DNA of 64,000 nucleotides from Winogradskyella sp. MH6 (GCF_022810765.1 NZ_CP094494.1:1798001-1862000); one strand, 5' to 3'; shown: positions 32,748-42,372, counted from the first letter of the stretch. The notes: a model not told the origin generated them from the sequence alone. Numbers and translations: made by a program.

Positions 32748-34664
32748 ATGCCCTGTATAAAATATATTTCCTCAGCAATATTTCTTTTTTTTGTTATTGC
32801 TGGTTTTTCACAATCCGAAGAATTATATAAATCCAACTCAATTCCCGAAGAATTAAAAGCTAAAGCTAATGCAATTGTAAGACTTAATGATGTTAGTATT
32901 GATGTAACATCTATAGACGAGCTAAGCATTGTTGAAAAGCGAATAGTTACTGTTTTAAATGAAAAAGGGAACTCTGCTGTTGGTGCCTATGTTGGTTATG
33001 ATAAGTATAGCAAAATCAAAAAAATTGAAGCTAAAATCTTTAATGAAGAGGGAGAAGAGATAAAAAAATTTAAGAAGAAGGATTTTATTGATAGAAGTGC
33101 AGTTGATGGCGGAACCTTATACTCTGATTCTAGGGTATTACTAATGGGATATACACCTGCAACATATCCTTATACTGTTGAATTTTATTGCGAGATAGAA
33201 TCATCTAACACAGCTGCAATTCCTACATGGAGACCAATAAGCGGATATTATGTTGGTGTACAAAAAGATGTATATAAATTAACAGACAATGTAGGTTTAG
33301 GAATGAGATTTAAAGAAAAGAATCTTCAAGATTATACCATTACAAAGAGTAACTCGCCAGAATCCTTAAGCTACACATTAGAAAATGCTCTTCCTATATC
33401 TCCAGAAGATTTAAGTCCTTCCTATTACAACTATTACCCACAAGTATTAGTGGCAATGGAAAACTTTTCATTTTATGGAGTAGAAGGAAAAGCAAAAAAC
33501 TGGTTAGAGTTTGGTGACTGGATGAATGATGCGCTTCTGAAAGGACGAAATACGGTTACAGAAGAGACAAAACAACAAGTTATAGAATTAACAGCCAACC
33601 TTAGTGATCCAATAGAAAAAGCAAAAGCTGTTTTTAAATTTGTTCAAGAAAATACCAGATATATTAGTGTGCAAGTAGGTATAGGTGGAGTGCAACCAAT
33701 ACCAGCATTAGAGGTAGACCAACTAAAGTATGGAGATTGTAAAGGGTTAACCAATTATACCAAGTCTTTATTAGAAGTGGTTGGTGTAACATCTTACTAC
33801 TGTATTGTAGAGGCTGGTGACGAAATAATAGATTTGGAAGATGATTTTGCGTCTTTAGAACAAGGAAATCATATCATTCTTTCTATTCCAACAGATGACG
33901 ATACGGTTTGGTTAGATTGTACAAGTCAATTACACCCTTTTAATTTTATTGGCGATTTTACAGATAACAGAAATGTATTGGTTGTAAAACCTAATGCCAG
34001 TGAGATTGTGAAAACAAAAGTATATTTAGACAGTTTAAACCATCAGTCAACCGAAGCAGACATAAAATTAAATGCTAATGGTAGTTTTACTTCCAAAATT
34101 AGTAGAAAGACCAAAGGATTACAATACGATAATAGATTCTATATAGAGCGAAAACCAAATGATAAGGTTGTTGAATATTACAAATATCACTGGAGTTATA
34201 TTAACAATCTAGAAATTTTAAAGTATAACTTTATTAACAACAAGATTGATGTAGAATTTACCGAAGATATAGAACTGGGAGCAAGTTCTTATGCTACAGT
34301 TTCTGGTGAAAGGTTATTATTTAAGCCAAACGTTTTTAATCAAAATTCTTATGTACCTACGAGGTATAGATCTAGAAAAATGCCAATAGATATCTCTAGA
34401 GGTTACTTAGATGAAGACACTTTTAAGATAGAAATTCCAAAAGGTTTTGAAGTTGAAGCTTTACCAGAAAATATGACCATAAAAAATAAATTTGGGGAGT
34501 ACCAGTTTCAGATAAGTAGCTCTGATAATATAATTACTTACAAACGAAGATTATTTATTAAAAAAGGTCAATACCCTAATACGGATTATAAAGATTATAG
34601 AGATTTTAGAAAACAAATCTCAAAAGCCGATAACTCTAAAATAGTATTAAAATCAATCAATTAA
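32748..34664 (+). CDS. DUF3857/transglutaminase-like exported protein (first copy)
   Basis: 638 residues with a signal peptide (MPCIKYISSAIFLFFVIAGFSQ). An N-terminal DUF3857 beta domain (about 50-230) is followed by a transglutaminase-like core: RYISVQVGIGGVQP, then KYGDCKGLTNYTKSLLEVVGV with the catalytic-type Cys in YGDCKG (about residue 331), and a later Asp/His-equivalent region (GNHIILSI, WLDCTSQ). The C-terminal part is another beta domain (DUF3858-like). The Cys is present here. Such pairs are widespread in Bacteroidota with no established role. It precedes a paralogue by 2 bases. Confidence 0.88.
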   Translation: MPCIKYISSAIFLFFVIAGFSQSEELYKSNSIPEELKAKANAIVRLNDVSIDVTSIDELSIVEKRIVTVLNEKGNSAVGAYVGYDKYSKIKKIEAKIFNEEGEEIKKFKKKDFIDRSAVDGGTLYSDSRVLLMGYTPATYPYTVEFYCEIESSNTAAIPTWRPISGYYVGVQKDVYKLTDNVGLGMRFKEKNLQDYTITKSNSPESLSYTLENALPISPEDLSPSYYNYYPQVLVAMENFSFYGVEGKAKNWLEFGDWMNDALLKGRNTVTEETKQQVIELTANLSDPIEKAKAVFKFVQENTRYISVQVGIGGVQPIPALEVDQLKYGDCKGLTNYTKSLLEVVGVTSYYCIVEAGDEIIDLEDDFASLEQGNHIILSIPTDDDTVWLDCTSQLHPFNFIGDFTDNRNVLVVKPNASEIVKTKVYLDSLNHQSTEADIKLNANGSFTSKISRKTKGLQYDNRFYIERKPNDKVVEYYKYHWSYINNLEILKYNFINNKIDVEFTEDIELGASSYATVSGERLLFKPNVFNQNSYVPTRYRSRKMPIDISRGYLDEDTFKIEIPKGFEVEALPENMTIKNKFGEYQFQISSSDNIITYKRRLFIKKGQYPNTDYKDYRDFRKQISKADNSKIVLKSIN

Positions 34665-34666
34665 TC

Positions 34667-36613
34667 ATGGTAAAAAACATTAACATTCTATTATTTGTCT
34701 TAAGTTTTGTGCAATTCTCATTTTCCCAAGAGATAGAGTTTGGGGAAGTATCTAAAGAGGAATTATCCGAAAAATTTTATGATAAAGATTCTTCAGCAAA
34801 TGCGGTAATACTATATAAAGAAAGAAGAACATACTATGGCGCTAATGCCTCGTCAGTAGAGTTAGTTACAGAAATCCACGAAAGGATTAAAATCTATAAT
34901 AAAGAAGGATTTGATAAGGCAACAGTAGCCGTAAATTTATTCAAAACAAGATCAAGCAAAGAAAGAATAAGCAAAATAAAAGCCTATACCTATAATTTGG
35001 AAAACAATAAAATTACAGAAACCAAATTAGACAAAAATCAGGTTTTTGAAAGTGATTATAGCTATAACTACAAGCAAGTTAAGTTTACCATGCCAAATAT
35101 AAAAGAAGGCTCGGTAATAGATATAACCTATAAAATTACATCTCCTTTTACCCTGTCAATAGATGAGGTAAAATTGCAATACGATATTCCAATTAAGCTT
35201 ATAAATGCTGAAGTGCAGACGCCAGATGGTTATAACTTTAGGACAAAGGCTAAAGGAAGTATTAGCTTTTTTCCAAAACATACTAGAAAAAGATCGCCTG
35301 TATTAGATAGAACTATGGATGTGCTAAGTTACACTTTAACAGATGTACCTGCGCTAAAAGACGAAATGTTTGTAGATAACATACATAATTATAGAGCAGG
35401 TGTGTTATTTGAATTAATATCTATAGTAACACCAACTATAAATAGATATTATGCTCAAACTTGGGGAGATGTAGCAGAAAATATTGGTAGTGATGATGAT
35501 TATAAAAACGAATTAGATAAAACCAATTCTTTTGATGATGCTTTAGATGCGTTAATATCAGAGAACCAAACCGAAATGGATAAAATGAAATCCATTTTTA
35601 AATACGTAAAGGATAATATCCAATGGAATGGTATAGATGGAAAGTACTTTTACAATGGTATAAGAAAAACCTTAAAAGAGAAAAAAGGAAATGTTGCAGA
35701 TATTAACCTAACACTAGTAGGAATGCTAAGATATGCTGGTATTAATGCAAACCCGTTAGTTATAAGTACAAAAGAAAATTCGATTCCCTTTTTTCCAACC
35801 GTAGACAGATTAAATTATGTTTTGGCTTACGCTGTTATAGGTGAAGAACAATATTTTTTAGATGCTACGGACGAGTTTAGCGACATTAATGTTTTACCGT
35901 TAAAAGATTACAATTGGCAAGGTGTTTTTATAGATAACAATAATATGGTATGGAAAAAAGTGGCCATAAAAAAGCCAGAACCAGGTATATCGCAGTATAT
36001 GATTAATGCCTCTGTGAATGAAGAAGGAGTTTTAGAAGGAAATCTAATGTCTAGATATACAAATCATAAGGCTTACAGCTTCAGAAAAAACTATAAGAAT
36101 GAAGATATGGATGCCTATCTCACCAATAAAGAAGAATCATTAGAGAATATAGAAATCTCAAACTATAAGGCTCAAAATGCAGACACACATGAAGGTTATG
36201 TTTCAGAATCCTATGATTTCTATAAAGAATCTGGTGCAGATATTATCGATGATAAAATATACATCATACCTATGTTGTTTCTAAAGTCTACAGAAAACCC
36301 ATTTAAGCTAGATAAGAGAGAGTTTCCAATAGATTTTGGGTATCCTATGAAAGAGCGCTATATGGTTAATATAACTATTCCTGAAAATTATGTAGTTGAA
36401 TCTAGCCCAGAACCTATGATCTTAAAACTACCTGAAGATTTAGGAACGTTTCAGTTTTCACCTAAAATCTTAGGAAATAAAATACAACTCTCTGCCTCAT
36501 TAGAGCTGAATAAAGCATTGATGGGACCAGAAACTTACGTATATTTAAAAGAGTTTTTTAACCAAATGATTAATAAACAGAAAGAACAAATAGTATTAAC
36601 AAAAGCTGAGTAA
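34667..36613 (+). CDS. DUF3857/transglutaminase-like exported protein (second copy)
   Basis: 648-residue paralogue of the preceding gene, signal peptide MVKNINILLFVLSFVQFSFSQ, with the same DUF3857 (about 50-240) and transglutaminase-like fold. In the position of the catalytic YGDCKG motif this copy reads KEKKGNVADINLTLVGMLRYAGI, so the Cys is replaced by Val/Ala-type residues and the protein is probably not an active transglutaminase. The tandem active/inactive pair suggests a heteromeric assembly; that is inference. The stop overlaps the mazG start (TAATG). Confidence 0.87.
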   Translation: MVKNINILLFVLSFVQFSFSQEIEFGEVSKEELSEKFYDKDSSANAVILYKERRTYYGANASSVELVTEIHERIKIYNKEGFDKATVAVNLFKTRSSKERISKIKAYTYNLENNKITETKLDKNQVFESDYSYNYKQVKFTMPNIKEGSVIDITYKITSPFTLSIDEVKLQYDIPIKLINAEVQTPDGYNFRTKAKGSISFFPKHTRKRSPVLDRTMDVLSYTLTDVPALKDEMFVDNIHNYRAGVLFELISIVTPTINRYYAQTWGDVAENIGSDDDYKNELDKTNSFDDALDALISENQTEMDKMKSIFKYVKDNIQWNGIDGKYFYNGIRKTLKEKKGNVADINLTLVGMLRYAGINANPLVISTKENSIPFFPTVDRLNYVLAYAVIGEEQYFLDATDEFSDINVLPLKDYNWQGVFIDNNNMVWKKVAIKKPEPGISQYMINASVNEEGVLEGNLMSRYTNHKAYSFRKNYKNEDMDAYLTNKEESLENIEISNYKAQNADTHEGYVSESYDFYKESGADIIDDKIYIIPMLFLKSTENPFKLDKREFPIDFGYPMKERYMVNITIPENYVVESSPEPMILKLPEDLGTFQFSPKILGNKIQLSASLELNKALMGPETYVYLKEFFNQMINKQKEQIVLTKAE

Positions 36614-36939
36614 TGAACATTAAAAATGCACAACAAGAAGTAGATGATTGGATTAAAGAGCATGGAGTAAGATACTTTAATGAGCTTACTAATATGGCGC
36701 AGCTTACTGAAGAGGTTGGTGAAGTAGCTCGCATTATTGCTAGACGTTACGGAGAACAAAGCGAAAAAGAAAGTGATAAGGATAAGGATCTTGGTGAAGA
36801 ATTAGCTGATGTCGTTTTTGTAGTATTATGTTTAGCGAATCAAACAGGTATAGACTTACAAGCTTCTTTTGACAAGAAAATGGATAAAAAGGCAAAACGG
36901 GACCACGATAGGCACCATAATAATGAAAAATTGAAGTAG
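36613..36939 (+). CDS. MazG-type nucleotide pyrophosphohydrolase
   Basis: 108-residue all-helical NTP pyrophosphatase of the MazG/dUTPase superfamily. Seen: the EExxE motif in LTEEVGEVARIIAR (about 33-46) and the downstream ExxD in LGEELADVVFVVLCLA (about 66-81), the metal-binding pair of the family. It probably removes non-canonical nucleotides. It is translationally coupled to the DUF3857 gene and lies 29 bases before aroA. Confidence 0.9.
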   Translation: MNIKNAQQEVDDWIKEHGVRYFNELTNMAQLTEEVGEVARIIARRYGEQSEKESDKDKDLGEELADVVFVVLCLANQTGIDLQASFDKKMDKKAKRDHDRHHNNEKLK

Positions 36940-36968
36940 TTTTGTTTCTGCTTGAGAAGGAAAGTTAC

Positions 36969-38198
36969 ATGAATATTCAAATTCTAAAATCATTAATCGC
37001 CAATCGCCAATCATCAATTACAATCACAGGGTCTAAAAGTGAGTCTAACCGTTTATTGTTGTTGCAGGCACTTTATCCTAATATTTCTATAGAGAATCTT
37101 TCAAACTCAGACGATTCTGTATTAATGCAAAAAGCACTGTCCTCAGAAGATGAGGTAATTGATATTCATCATGCAGGTACAGCCATGCGCTTTTTGACGG
37201 CATATTTTTCTATTCAAGAAGGTAGACAGATAACATTAACCGGTTCTACTCGAATGAAAGAACGACCAATAGGTATTCTTGTTGAAGCTCTTAAACAATT
37301 AGGAGCAGATATTCAATACGTAGAAAATGAAGGTTTTCCACCACTTAAAATCAAAGGAAAAAAAATAACCAATTCAAAAGTTAGGCTAAAAGCAAATGTA
37401 AGTAGTCAGTACATTTCAGCATTATTGCTTATTGCATCAAAATTAGAAAACGGATTAGAGCTTACACTCGAAGGAAAAATAACTTCTGTTCCCTATATAA
37501 AAATGACTTTACACTTATTAAATGAAATAGGAGTAGAGACAGTATTTAAAGATAATATCATTACGGTAAAACCAAAAACGACTAAAGTAGAATCGCAAAC
37601 GTTGGTGGTTGAGTCTGATTGGTCTTCTGCTTCGTATTTTTACAGCATTGTAGCATTAAGTGAACCTGATACAGAAGTAATACTATCATCATATAAAGAA
37701 GATTCGCTTCAAGGAGATGCTGTGTTGGCTGAAATATATAAGCAGTTTGGTGTTTCCACAATATTTGAAACCAACACTATAAGACTTAAAAAATCATCAA
37801 TAATCAATCGTCAATCTCTAATCAATTTAGATTTAGCAAACGCTCCAGATATAGCACAGACTATTGCGGTTACGGCATTCGGGCTAGGCTTAGAATGTTA
37901 CTTAACGGGTTTACATACCTTAAAAATTAAGGAGACCGATAGATTGGTAGCACTAAAAACAGAGCTAGAAAAATTAGGTGCAGAAGTGGCAATTACCAAT
38001 GAGTCTTTGCGTCTAAGTAAATCTAATAGCATCACAGAAGGCGTGTCAATAGATACGTATAACGACCATAGAATGGCAATGGCATTTGCACCATTAGGAT
38101 TAAAAACAACATTGCAAATTAATGATGCAGAAGTAGTGAGTAAATCTTACCCAAAATTTTGGGATGACTTAAGTGCAATAGGCTTCAAAATAAAATAA
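36969..38198 (+). CDS. aroA: 3-phosphoshikimate 1-carboxyvinyltransferase (EPSP synthase)
   Basis: Sixth step of the shikimate pathway, joining shikimate-3-phosphate and PEP. 409 residues from the ATG at 36969; a longer frame begins at a TTG (36942) but has no homology value. Motifs: ITGSKSESNRLLLLQAL near the N-terminus, HAGTAMRFLTAYF (the LGNAGTAxR equivalent), STRMKERPIGILVEALKQLGA, ANVSSQYISALLL, ANAPDIAQTIAVTAFG, IKETDRLVALKTELEKLGAEV and YNDHRMAMAFAPLGL. It is slightly short compared with E. coli AroA (427). It is separated from the aromatic operon by 6 kb. Confidence 0.95.
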   Translation: MNIQILKSLIANRQSSITITGSKSESNRLLLLQALYPNISIENLSNSDDSVLMQKALSSEDEVIDIHHAGTAMRFLTAYFSIQEGRQITLTGSTRMKERPIGILVEALKQLGADIQYVENEGFPPLKIKGKKITNSKVRLKANVSSQYISALLLIASKLENGLELTLEGKITSVPYIKMTLHLLNEIGVETVFKDNIITVKPKTTKVESQTLVVESDWSSASYFYSIVALSEPDTEVILSSYKEDSLQGDAVLAEIYKQFGVSTIFETNTIRLKKSSIINRQSLINLDLANAPDIAQTIAVTAFGLGLECYLTGLHTLKIKETDRLVALKTELEKLGAEVAITNESLRLSKSNSITEGVSIDTYNDHRMAMAFAPLGLKTTLQINDAEVVSKSYPKFWDDLSAIGFKIK

Positions 38199-38210
38199 GT
38201 CGCCAATTAC

Positions 38211-38242
38211 TTGACAAGGCCTGTTTTGAGATTGTATATTTG
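38211..38242 (+). promoter_or_regulatory. queA promoter
   Basis: TATATTTG at 38235-38242 is a perfect TAnnTTTG, with TTG at 38211-38213 as the -33 element (21-base spacer). It gives a leader of about 120 bases that includes the 18-bp hairpin below. Confidence 0.65.
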
Positions 38243-38254
38243 CAACTTCAAAAA

Positions 38255-38376
38255 AATAAACATTCACAATTGAAATCGACTTGTTTAAATAATGATTTAA
38301 CATAATACAAATCATTATTTAAACAACAAAGATTCCATTTGACTTTAGAAATCAATAAACATTCACAAATGAAATT
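38255..38376. repeat. Direct repeats flanking an 18-bp inverted repeat in the queA leader
   Basis: AATAAACATTCACAAyTGAAAT-like copies at 38255-38277 and 38354-38376 agree at 21 of 23 positions; the second copy contains the queA start codon (ATG where the first has TTG). Between them is a perfect inverted repeat: TTGTTTAAATAATGATTT (38281-38298) with AAATCATTATTTAAACAA (38309-38326), ten-base loop. Confidence 0.8.
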
Positions 38377-39418
38377 ATCAAATTTTAATTTTGACCTTCC
38401 AGACGAATTATTAGCCGAACATCCTGCAGAACATAGAGATGAATCTAGGTTAATGGTTTTAGACAGAGCTAATCAAACTATCGAACACAAACTTTTTAAA
38501 GATATTATCGATTATTTTGATGAAGGTGATGTGATGATAATGAATAATACTAAGGTTTTTCCTGCCAGATTGTATGGTAACAAAGAAAAAACTGGTGCTC
38601 GTATTGAGGTTTTCTTACTTAGAGAATTAAATCAAGACCAACGTCTTTGGGATGTTTTAGTAGATCCTGCTCGTAAAATTAGAATTGGTAACAAACTGTA
38701 CTTTGGTGATGATGAAACTTTAGTGGCAGAGGTTATAGATAATACTACATCTAGAGGACGTACTTTACGTTTCTTATATGATGGCTCGTATAATGACTTT
38801 AGAAGAAAATTAACAGAGTTAGGAGAAACACCACTCCCAAAATATATTAAAAGAGGTGTAGAGCCAGAAGACGAAGAGCGTTATCAAACTATATATGCCA
38901 AAAGTGAAGGAGCAGTAGCTGCACCAACTGCTGGTTTACACTTTTCTAAGCATTTATTAAAGCGTTTAGAAATTAAGGGTGTTGAGATGGCTGAGGTTAC
39001 GCTTCATGTTGGCTTAGGTACATTCAACCCTGTTGAGGTAGAGGATCTTTCTAAGCACAAAATGGATAGCGAGGAAATTTTAATTAGCCAAAAAGCAGCA
39101 GATACAGTTAACAAAGGAATAGAGAATAAAAAACGTGTTTGCGCTGTAGGTACAACATCTATGCGGACCATAGAAAGTTCTGTGTCTTCTAATGGTAAGT
39201 TAAATCCTTATGAAGGTTGGACAAATAAATTTATTTTCCCTCCTTACGATTTTAGTATCGCTAATTGTATGATTACTAATTTCCATACACCAAAATCAAC
39301 ATTATTAATGATGATTTCTGCATTTGCAGGACATGATTTCGTTAAGCGTGCTTATGAGGAAGCTGTAAAAGAAAAATATAGATTCTACTCTTATGGTGAT
39401 GCTATGTTAATCATCTAA
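38369..39418 (+). CDS. queA: S-adenosylmethionine:tRNA ribosyltransferase-isomerase
   Basis: Transfers and isomerises the ribosyl moiety of AdoMet to 7-aminomethyl-deazaguanine in tRNA, giving epoxyqueuosine. 349 residues from the ATG at 38369 ([29 protein letters not shown]); the ten codons upstream back to a TTG are repeat sequence. Family blocks seen: [74 protein letters not shown] and [12 protein letters not shown]. It is monocistronic, with its own promoter and terminator. Confidence 0.96.
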   Translation: MKLSNFNFDLPDELLAEHPAEHRDESRLMVLDRANQTIEHKLFKDIIDYFDEGDVMIMNNTKVFPARLYGNKEKTGARIEVFLLRELNQDQRLWDVLVDPARKIRIGNKLYFGDDETLVAEVIDNTTSRGRTLRFLYDGSYNDFRRKLTELGETPLPKYIKRGVEPEDEERYQTIYAKSEGAVAAPTAGLHFSKHLLKRLEIKGVEMAEVTLHVGLGTFNPVEVEDLSKHKMDSEEILISQKAADTVNKGIENKKRVCAVGTTSMRTIESSVSSNGKLNPYEGWTNKFIFPPYDFSIANCMITNFHTPKSTLLMMISAFAGHDFVKRAYEEAVKEKYRFYSYGDAMLII

Positions 39419-39440
39419 TAAAGGATCTTAAAATAATTTT

Positions 39441-39480
39441 AAACCTCTACTCGTATTTAATAAAGAGTAGAGGTTTTTTG
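39441..39480 (+). terminator. queA terminator
   Basis: AAACCTCTACTC (39441-39452) pairs with GAGTAGAGGTTT (39465-39476) and is followed by TTT; 12-bp stem, 22 bases after the queA stop. Confidence 0.92.
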
Positions 39481-39511
39481 TTTTAAAAAAAAGAGTGAAG
39501 TTGCAAATGAC

Positions 39512-39519
39512 TATTTTTG
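39512..39519 (+). promoter_or_regulatory. Possible rlmN -7 element close to the start codon
   Basis: TATTTTTG matches TAnnTTTG; transcription would start at about 39525, at or next to the ATG at 39526, implying a leaderless mRNA. No proper -33 element is seen. Confidence 0.35.
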
Positions 39520-39525
39520 TACAAT

Positions 39526-40566
39526 ATGGATGTGAAAAAGAAAGACATAAGAGCCTTAACTAAAGATCAACTCAGAGATTTTTTTGTAAATCAAGGAGAT
39601 AAAGCGTTTAGAGGAAACCAGGTATACGAGTGGTTGTGGCAAAAATCGGCTCATAGTTTTGAAGATATGACCAACATATCTTTGCAAACGCGCCAAATGC
39701 TAGAAGACAACTTTGTGATTAATCACATACAGGTAGATCAGATGCAGCGCAGTTCTGACGGAACTATAAAAAATGCCGTAAGACTTCATGATGATTTAAT
39801 TGTAGAATCTGTATTAATACCAACTTCTACACGAACAACAGCTTGTGTGTCTTCTCAGGTTGGGTGTAGTTTAGATTGTAAGTTTTGTGCTACTGCAAGG
39901 TTAAAACGTATGCGTAATCTTAATCCAGATGAGATTTATGATCAAGTTGTTGCTATAGATAATGAAAGTAGATTGTATCATGGAAAGCCACTGAGTAATA
40001 TTGTTTTTATGGGAATGGGAGAGCCGCTTATGAATTATAATAATGTGCTCAAGGCTATTGATAAAATCACATCACCTGAAGGTTTAGGAATGTCTCCAAA
40101 GCGAATTGTGGTATCAACATCTGGTGTGCCAAAAATGATAAAGAAAATGGCTGATGAAAATGTGAAATTTAAATTAGCTGTCTCACTACATTCTGCTATA
40201 GATGAAGTAAGAACATCTATAATGCCTTTTAATGCAACATTTCCTTTAAAGGATTTAAGAGAGGCACTTGAGTATTGGTATTCAAAAACAAAAAACAGAA
40301 TTACTTACGAATACGTGGTGTGGAAAGGAATAAATGATAAACGAAAAGATGTAGATGCCTTAGTAGAATTCTGCAAGTTTGCACCTAGTAAAGTTAATCT
40401 TATTGAATACAACCCTATTGATGATGGTGAGTTTCAACAAGCAGATTCTAAGGCTTTAGATATGTATGTTAATATTTTAGAAGCTAATAATATTACAGTA
40501 ACCGTAAGACGAAGCAGAGGCAAGGACATTGATGCTGCTTGTGGTCAATTAGCAAATAAAAAATAA
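39526..40566 (+). CDS. rlmN: 23S rRNA (adenine-2503-C2)/tRNA methyltransferase, radical SAM
   Basis: Radical-SAM methyltransferase that modifies A2503 of 23S rRNA and A37 of some tRNAs. 346 residues from the ATG at 39526. The 4Fe-4S cysteines are C114, C118 and C121 (GCSLDCKFCATA); the methyl-carrying Cys lies in AACGQL near the C-terminus. Other conserved blocks: GMGEPLMNYNNVLKAI, RIVVSTSGV, AVSLHSAIDEVR and NLIEYNP. It is monocistronic and followed by a strong terminator. Confidence 0.96.
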   Translation: MDVKKKDIRALTKDQLRDFFVNQGDKAFRGNQVYEWLWQKSAHSFEDMTNISLQTRQMLEDNFVINHIQVDQMQRSSDGTIKNAVRLHDDLIVESVLIPTSTRTTACVSSQVGCSLDCKFCATARLKRMRNLNPDEIYDQVVAIDNESRLYHGKPLSNIVFMGMGEPLMNYNNVLKAIDKITSPEGLGMSPKRIVVSTSGVPKMIKKMADENVKFKLAVSLHSAIDEVRTSIMPFNATFPLKDLREALEYWYSKTKNRITYEYVVWKGINDKRKDVDALVEFCKFAPSKVNLIEYNPIDDGEFQQADSKALDMYVNILEANNITVTVRRSRGKDIDAACGQLANKK

Positions 40567-40573
40567 AGCATAA

Positions 40574-40600
40574 AAAAAAGCGGCTAATGCCGCTTTTTTG
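40574..40600. terminator. Bidirectional terminator
   Basis: AAAAAAGCGGC (40574-40584) pairs with GCCGCTTTTTT (40589-40599), TAAT loop. Serves rlmN and the convergent T9SS cargo gene. Confidence 0.93.
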
Positions 40601-40618
40601 TGAAGTTTTATATGCCTT

Positions 40619-42241
40619 TTAGTTTTTTACAAACTTAATAGTTTTAGAACCTCCATCTGCGTATACTTTAGCTAAGTATACACCATCGTTTAATGATGCG
40701 ATATTAATAACCTCTCTAGTGCTAGATAAAGGCTTAGAAATCACATTTTGACCTAAGATTGAATAAATCTCAATACTAGTCATTTGTAAATTAGAAGATT
40801 CTAAAGTTAGAGTTTCTAAATCTTTACTATAAGAATAAGTGAAATCATTACTTTCAAAATCATTAAGACCTAAAGTTTCATTTACATCAATACTAAAAAG
40901 AGTAAGAATTGCACTTGTAGCTTGAGGTGTAGTTGCGTGGATACCTATGTAAAAAGTACCATCAGCGGTAGGAGTATAAGTTGCAGTACTTGTGTAAGCA
41001 TTAGGTAAAAGATCTGCAACACCAGCACCAGCTTGGGTAATACCGCTGTAAGTGCCAACTACTGTCTGAGTTGTAGCTGCAGAAGAAGGACTGTCTAACA
41101 CTACAATATCAAATGATTCGCTACCAGTTACTGGGTTATTAAAAACATTGTATACTACTGTTACATCATAGTCTGCATTTGCTACACCGTTAATAGCCAT
41201 AGGTAAGAATAACCAATCGTCTTTAGCAACAGTTGGATCTGGTGGGAAAATAAGAGCAACAGGGTCATTTACAGTATCTCCGTCAAAATCATTACCATTA
41301 TTGTATCCCCAAGAAGTAGTGTCGGCATTTGCATCTTCTATAGAATAACAAGAAGTGAAAGCATTTTGATTAGCAAAATCTTCTGAGTATGGTAAGCCAT
41401 ATGTTGAGCAATCATAAGCTGTTGTAAAACCAATTGGACCAACTTGGTTACTATCTCCATTGCCACCAGAACAGTTTGCAGTAATATAAAATTCATAGTC
41501 TGTATCAGGTGCTAAACTAGTAAATTCATAACTAGTAGCTGCAAGGTCATTAACCATTGTTCCTAATCCTGGTAAGAAACCTGCTACTCCATATTCTATG
41601 TCAAATACAGTTCCACCACCATTAGGATCAGTCCAAGCAATATCTACACTTGTTGTCGTAATTCCATTAGGACCTAAAACAAAAGAGTTTGGATCAAAGC
41701 ATGAAGGTAATGCCGTAAAATCAACATTATCTAATCCCCATGCATCTCCATCATTACCTTCCATAACAAATGCAACATATATGCTGCTCCCTACGTAGGC
41801 AGATAAATCAACATTCCATGGTTGAAAAGCACCACCATTTGTATCTAATTCATCTATTGTTAGAAGTATATCTGTGAAACCTGCTATGTTAGTTTGACTA
41901 GCGTCAGTAGACACTCTAACAGTAACTTCTGATCCATAATCAGGTGCGTTAAAGTCAGTCATATCAAAAGTAAGAAGATTATTAGAGCTAGTAATAGCTA
42001 CTTGTGGAGTTACAATCCAATCCTCAGCGGTTTGACCTGCTGCTACAGCTTCCCAAATTACAAAAGCATAATTATCAGTATCATTTATTTGCCAAGATTG
42101 AACTGTTCCCAAACCGTTGGCTCCTGGGAAAATAGCCCATCCTGCAGGAATAGAAGCGCTTCCATCAAAACTCTCTGGGAATTGAGCATGACTAATGGCA
42201 CTAAAGCAAAGTGTTAAAATTAATAGAGTAATTTTTTTCAT
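40619..42241 (-). CDS. T9SS-exported surface protein with choice-of-anchor J and Fn3-like domains
   Basis: 540 residues with a signal peptide (MKKITLLILTLCFSAISHAQ). Residues about 22-175 form a choice-of-anchor J/cleaved-adhesin type beta sandwich (FPESFDGSASIPAGWAIF ... EDWIVTPQVAI ... GDAWGLDNVDF). About 185-275 is a fibronectin type III-like domain (SVDIAWTDPNGGGTVFDIEYG ... YEFYITANCSG), then another sandwich. The last 80 residues (SIEIYSILGQNV ... INIASLNDGVYLAKVYADGGSKTIKFVKN) are a type A sorting domain for the type IX secretion system. It is thus secreted and attached to the cell surface; ligand unknown. Confidence 0.9.
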   Translation of the reverse strand: MKKITLLILTLCFSAISHAQFPESFDGSASIPAGWAIFPGANGLGTVQSWQINDTDNYAFVIWEAVAAGQTAEDWIVTPQVAITSSNNLLTFDMTDFNAPDYGSEVTVRVSTDASQTNIAGFTDILLTIDELDTNGGAFQPWNVDLSAYVGSSIYVAFVMEGNDGDAWGLDNVDFTALPSCFDPNSFVLGPNGITTTSVDIAWTDPNGGGTVFDIEYGVAGFLPGLGTMVNDLAATSYEFTSLAPDTDYEFYITANCSGGNGDSNQVGPIGFTTAYDCSTYGLPYSEDFANQNAFTSCYSIEDANADTTSWGYNNGNDFDGDTVNDPVALIFPPDPTVAKDDWLFLPMAINGVANADYDVTVVYNVFNNPVTGSESFDIVVLDSPSSAATTQTVVGTYSGITQAGAGVADLLPNAYTSTATYTPTADGTFYIGIHATTPQATSAILTLFSIDVNETLGLNDFESNDFTYSYSKDLETLTLESSNLQMTSIEIYSILGQNVISKPLSSTREVINIASLNDGVYLAKVYADGGSKTIKFVKN

Positions 42242-42345
42242 AAAGTTTGTTTTTAGATTAATTGTCTAAAGTTACAAATATTTGCGTAGCTACCATGTTA
42301 AATTTACATTATTCAATTTTTAGCGATAAAAAGAGGCTTTATTTG

Positions 42346-42353
42346 TAATTTTG
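42346..42353 (+). promoter_or_regulatory. -7 element of the polyprenyl synthase gene
   Basis: TAATTTTG matches TAnnTTTG and lies 20 bases before the start codon. The -33 region is weak. Confidence 0.45.
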
Positions 42354-42372
42354 CAAAGTTTTATATGCGTTT

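Noticed and set aside
36942..36968. Upstream TTG extension of aroA
   Set aside because: The nine extra residues match nothing in the family; ATG at 36969 fits the N-terminus.
38339..38368. Upstream TTG extension of queA
   Set aside because: It is direct-repeat sequence; homologues begin at MKLSxFxFDLP, position 38369.
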